This document shows, piece by piece, positions 62,442 to 64,000 of a stretch of DNA of 64,000 bases (within the stretch, counting starts at the first letter, position 1; each line of letters begins with the position of its first letter). Location of the stretch: NCBI GenBank assembly GCA_016787755.1, contig JAEUUA010000023.1, positions 24,613 through 88,612 of the forward strand, written 5' to 3'. The notes beneath the pieces are model-generated. The model had not been told where the DNA came from and searched no databases. It worked only from the letters and a program-made list of their open reading frames with translations. The stretch is from Cyclobacteriaceae bacterium (GTDB lineage Bacteria; Bacteroidota; Bacteroidia; Cytophagales; Cyclobacteriaceae). The translations under genes were made by a program, and so were the position numbers.

Positions 62442-63182
62442 TATAAATATTGATTTGGGATATTTAACTTGAACTAAATACAAGGCTTCCGGTGGCACAT
62501 TGACACCTGCCTGTTTGCGGTCTTTACTTTTTAAGATCTCTTGAAACTGTTTAATGGTGATTTTTTTTGAGCCAACATCCAACAAGGTTCCCACAATGGA
62601 TCGCACCATCCCTCTTAAAAACCTATTTGCAGTAATTGTTAAAACCAGCAAGTCGCCCTTTTGATTCCACTTAGCCTGTTTAACGTTGCAAATAAAGTTG
62701 TTTACATCGGTATGCACCTTGCTAAAACACTGAAAGTCATGTTCCCCGATCAATAACGCAGTGGCCCGCTCCATAGTTATTATATCGAGCGGCCGAAAGA
62801 AATAATAGGTGTGCCCCACCATAATCGGATCTTTTACACGCGTGATTTTATATTCATAGGTTCTATCGAGTGCATCATACCGTGCACTGGCTTCCTGCTT
62901 AACCGGACGAATGGAACGAATGCCTATAAACCTCGGTAAGATGGAATTCAATTTTGCAATCCAGGATGGCTCATCAAAATCCATTTCTATATCAGCATGA
63001 AAAAATTGCTGCACACAATGAACACCTGTATCAGTGCGTCCACTCCCAACTATTGAAATCTTTTTGCGAAAAACTTTTGTCATGCAATCCTCCACCACTT
63101 GCTGCACGCTAATCGCATTCGGTTGATTTTGCCAACCGTGGTAACTGGTGCCATTGTAAGTTATTTCGAAGAAGTAGCGCAT
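62406..63182 (-). CDS. truA: tRNA pseudouridine synthase A
   Basis: A 258-residue enzyme making pseudouridine at tRNA positions 38-40. The catalytic Asp lies in GSGRTDTGVHCVQQFFHAD, preceded by EITYNGTSYHGWQNQP and followed by ANRFLRGMVRSIVGTLLDVG. The ATG at 63182 is preferred to a TTG two codons upstream. The final residues PHPRTLSRGEG are encoded by a palindromic intergenic repeat, so the native C terminus (around YLVQVKYPKS) has been extended. Confidence 0.95.
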   Translation of the reverse strand: MRYFFEITYNGTSYHGWQNQPNAISVQQVVEDCMTKVFRKKISIVGSGRTDTGVHCVQQFFHADIEMDFDEPSWIAKLNSILPRFIGIRSIRPVKQEASARYDALDRTYEYKITRVKDPIMVGHTYYFFRPLDIITMERATALLIGEHDFQCFSKVHTDVNNFICNVKQAKWNQKGDLLVLTITANRFLRGMVRSIVGTLLDVGSKKITIKQFQEILKSKDRKQAGVNVPPEALYLVQVKYPKSIFIPHPRTLSRGEG

Positions 63183-63210
63183 TAGCAAATAAGTAGGCAG
63201 TGGCCAGTCA

Positions 63211-63261
63211 ACAGTAGGCAGTTAATGTCAAGCCGACTGCTTGCTGGTGACTGCCAACTGT
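63211..63261. repeat. inverted repeat upstream of truA
   Basis: ACAGTAGGCAGT (63211-63222) is complementary, with one mismatch, to ACTGCCAACTGT (63250-63261); further GCAGT/ACTGC words lie around it. It is non-coding and fills the gap between the thiolase and truA genes. Confidence 0.5.
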
Positions 63262-63295
63262 GTAAAGTTTTGATTTCAGAATCATCTTTCAATAA

Positions 63296-64000
63296 TTATA
63301 AATTCTCATATATAACAGCCGCCCCCTGCCCCACTCCAATACACATGGTAGCCAGTCCGTATTTTACATTGCGCTTTCTCATTTCATGAATTAGAGTAGC
63401 GCTAATGCGCACTCCGCTGCAGCCTAATGGATGGCCGATAGCAATTGCTCCCCCGTTTACATTTACAATTTCAGGGTTCAGATTTAGATCGCGCATGCAA
63501 GCAAGGGATTGTGATGCGAATGCTTCATTCAATTCTATCAATCCCAAATCTGAAATTTTTATCCCTGCGCGTAACAGCGCCTTTTGAGCAGCCGGTACTG
63601 GCCCTATGCCCATGTGAGCGGGATCAACTCCGGCAACAGCCATTGACACAACACGTGCCACGGGTTTTATGTTTAGCGTCATTAATAATTCTTCACTCAC
63701 AATCAAACAGGCTGCTGCTCCATCATTAATGCCAGAAGAGTTTCCGGCTGTTACACTTCCATTTTCTTTGAATGCGGGCTTAAGTTTAGCTAATTTTTCT
63801 AAGGATGTTTCGCGCGGATATTCATCTGCACTAAAGTCAATTTCCTCATTTCCTTTTTTTACGGAAACAGAAATCAATTCGTCTTTAAACTTATTTGATG
63901 TATGAGCCGCAAAATATTTTTGTTGTGACGCCAATCCAAATTGATCTTGCGCTTCACGTGTTATCTTCCATTTCTCAGCCACATTCTCAGCAGTTTCGCC
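63296..64000 (-). CDS. thiolase (acetyl-CoA acyltransferase), cut by the window end
   Basis: The C-terminal 234 or so residues of a thiolase; the frame stays open to base 64000 (GETAENVAEKW...), so the N terminus with the acylated Cys lies outside. Seen are TAGNSSGINDGAAACLI, the NEAFASQSLA motif, the catalytic His in NVNGGAIAIGHPLGCSG and the second catalytic Cys in TMCIGVGQGAA. It acts either in fatty-acid degradation or in acetoacetyl-CoA formation; the fragment does not decide. Confidence 0.92.
   Translation of the reverse strand, partial: GETAENVAEKWKITREAQDQFGLASQQKYFAAHTSNKFKDELISVSVKKGNEEIDFSADEYPRETSLEKLAKLKPAFKENGSVTAGNSSGINDGAAACLIVSEELLMTLNIKPVARVVSMAVAGVDPAHMGIGPVPAAQKALLRAGIKISDLGLIELNEAFASQSLACMRDLNLNPEIVNVNGGAIAIGHPLGCSGVRISATLIHEMRKRNVKYGLATMCIGVGQGAAVIYENL

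Noticed and set aside
1..64000. Search for CRISPR arrays, rRNA, prophage and transposase genes
   Set aside because: No regularly spaced direct repeats, rRNA segments, phage structural genes or transposase motifs were seen; the repeats present are short and palindromic.

Overview
The window reads as chromosomal sequence of a Bacteroidota bacterium, most likely order Cytophagales. The basis is the Bacteroidota-type promoter (TTTG, about 19 bases, TAnnTTTG) found before many genes, start codons without clear Shine-Dalgarno sequences, a PorW/SprE-like lipoprotein of the type IX secretion / gliding machinery, a long NusB, a Rho with an N-terminal insertion, an ATP synthase operon lacking atpD and atpC, and many lipoboxes and Tat signals. 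No phage, transposase, CRISPR array or rRNA was found. Genes are densely packed and no stretch over 300 bases lacks a gene.

Layout. 0.1-5.7 kb: a TetR regulator followed by a type I-like exporter (ABC protein, HlyD adaptor, TolC-like channel); the ABC ATPase is degenerate. 5.7-15.5 kb: single genes, many for exported enzymes: amine oxidase, NadR-type kinase, MFS transporter, DUF4386 protein, M23 peptidase, Tat-exported class V aminotransferase, penicillin-acylase-family lipoprotein, VTT membrane protein. 15.5-20.5 kb, minus strand: acetyltransferase-like protein, PAS histidine kinase, exported DJ-1/PfpI protein, and a coupled methyltransferase / UbiA-like pair. 20.5-27.6 kb, minus strand: M23 peptidase, bactofilin, AtpZ, AtpI-like, then atpB-E-F-H-A-G. 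27.7-36.7 kb: PorW/SprE-like lipoprotein, penicillin-binding protein 1A, UvrC, prolyl oligopeptidase. 36.7-47.8 kb: TspO-like protein, SerS, Rho, DEAD-box helicase, dihydroorotase, tRNA-His, two uncharacterised proteins, Dxs, ScpA. 47.8-53.4 kb, minus strand: tripartite RND efflux operon. 53.4-57.7 kb, minus strand: coaE, YbbR-like, yajC, DUF1573 lipoprotein, YtxH-like, nusB. 57.8-64 kb: two halves of a heterodimeric ABC exporter facing each other across an outer-membrane-barrel gene, then truA and a thiolase cut by the window end.

Most of this is core cell biology: energy conservation, envelope building and export, translation, transcription termination and antitermination, repair, and chromosome organisation. 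I did not find a clear new defence or mobile system. The points most worth a second look are: the ABC exporter subunit that has lost most catalytic ATPase residues, with a candidate TetR operator inside the promoter of its operon; hairpins on both sides of atpE; a terminator ending at the start codon of the UbiA-like gene; the split convergent heterodimeric ABC exporter with a possible upstream 37-codon ORF; and a recurring class of self-complementary intergenic elements that lie at the 3' ends of genes and supply the last codons of truA, uvrC and a kinase gene.
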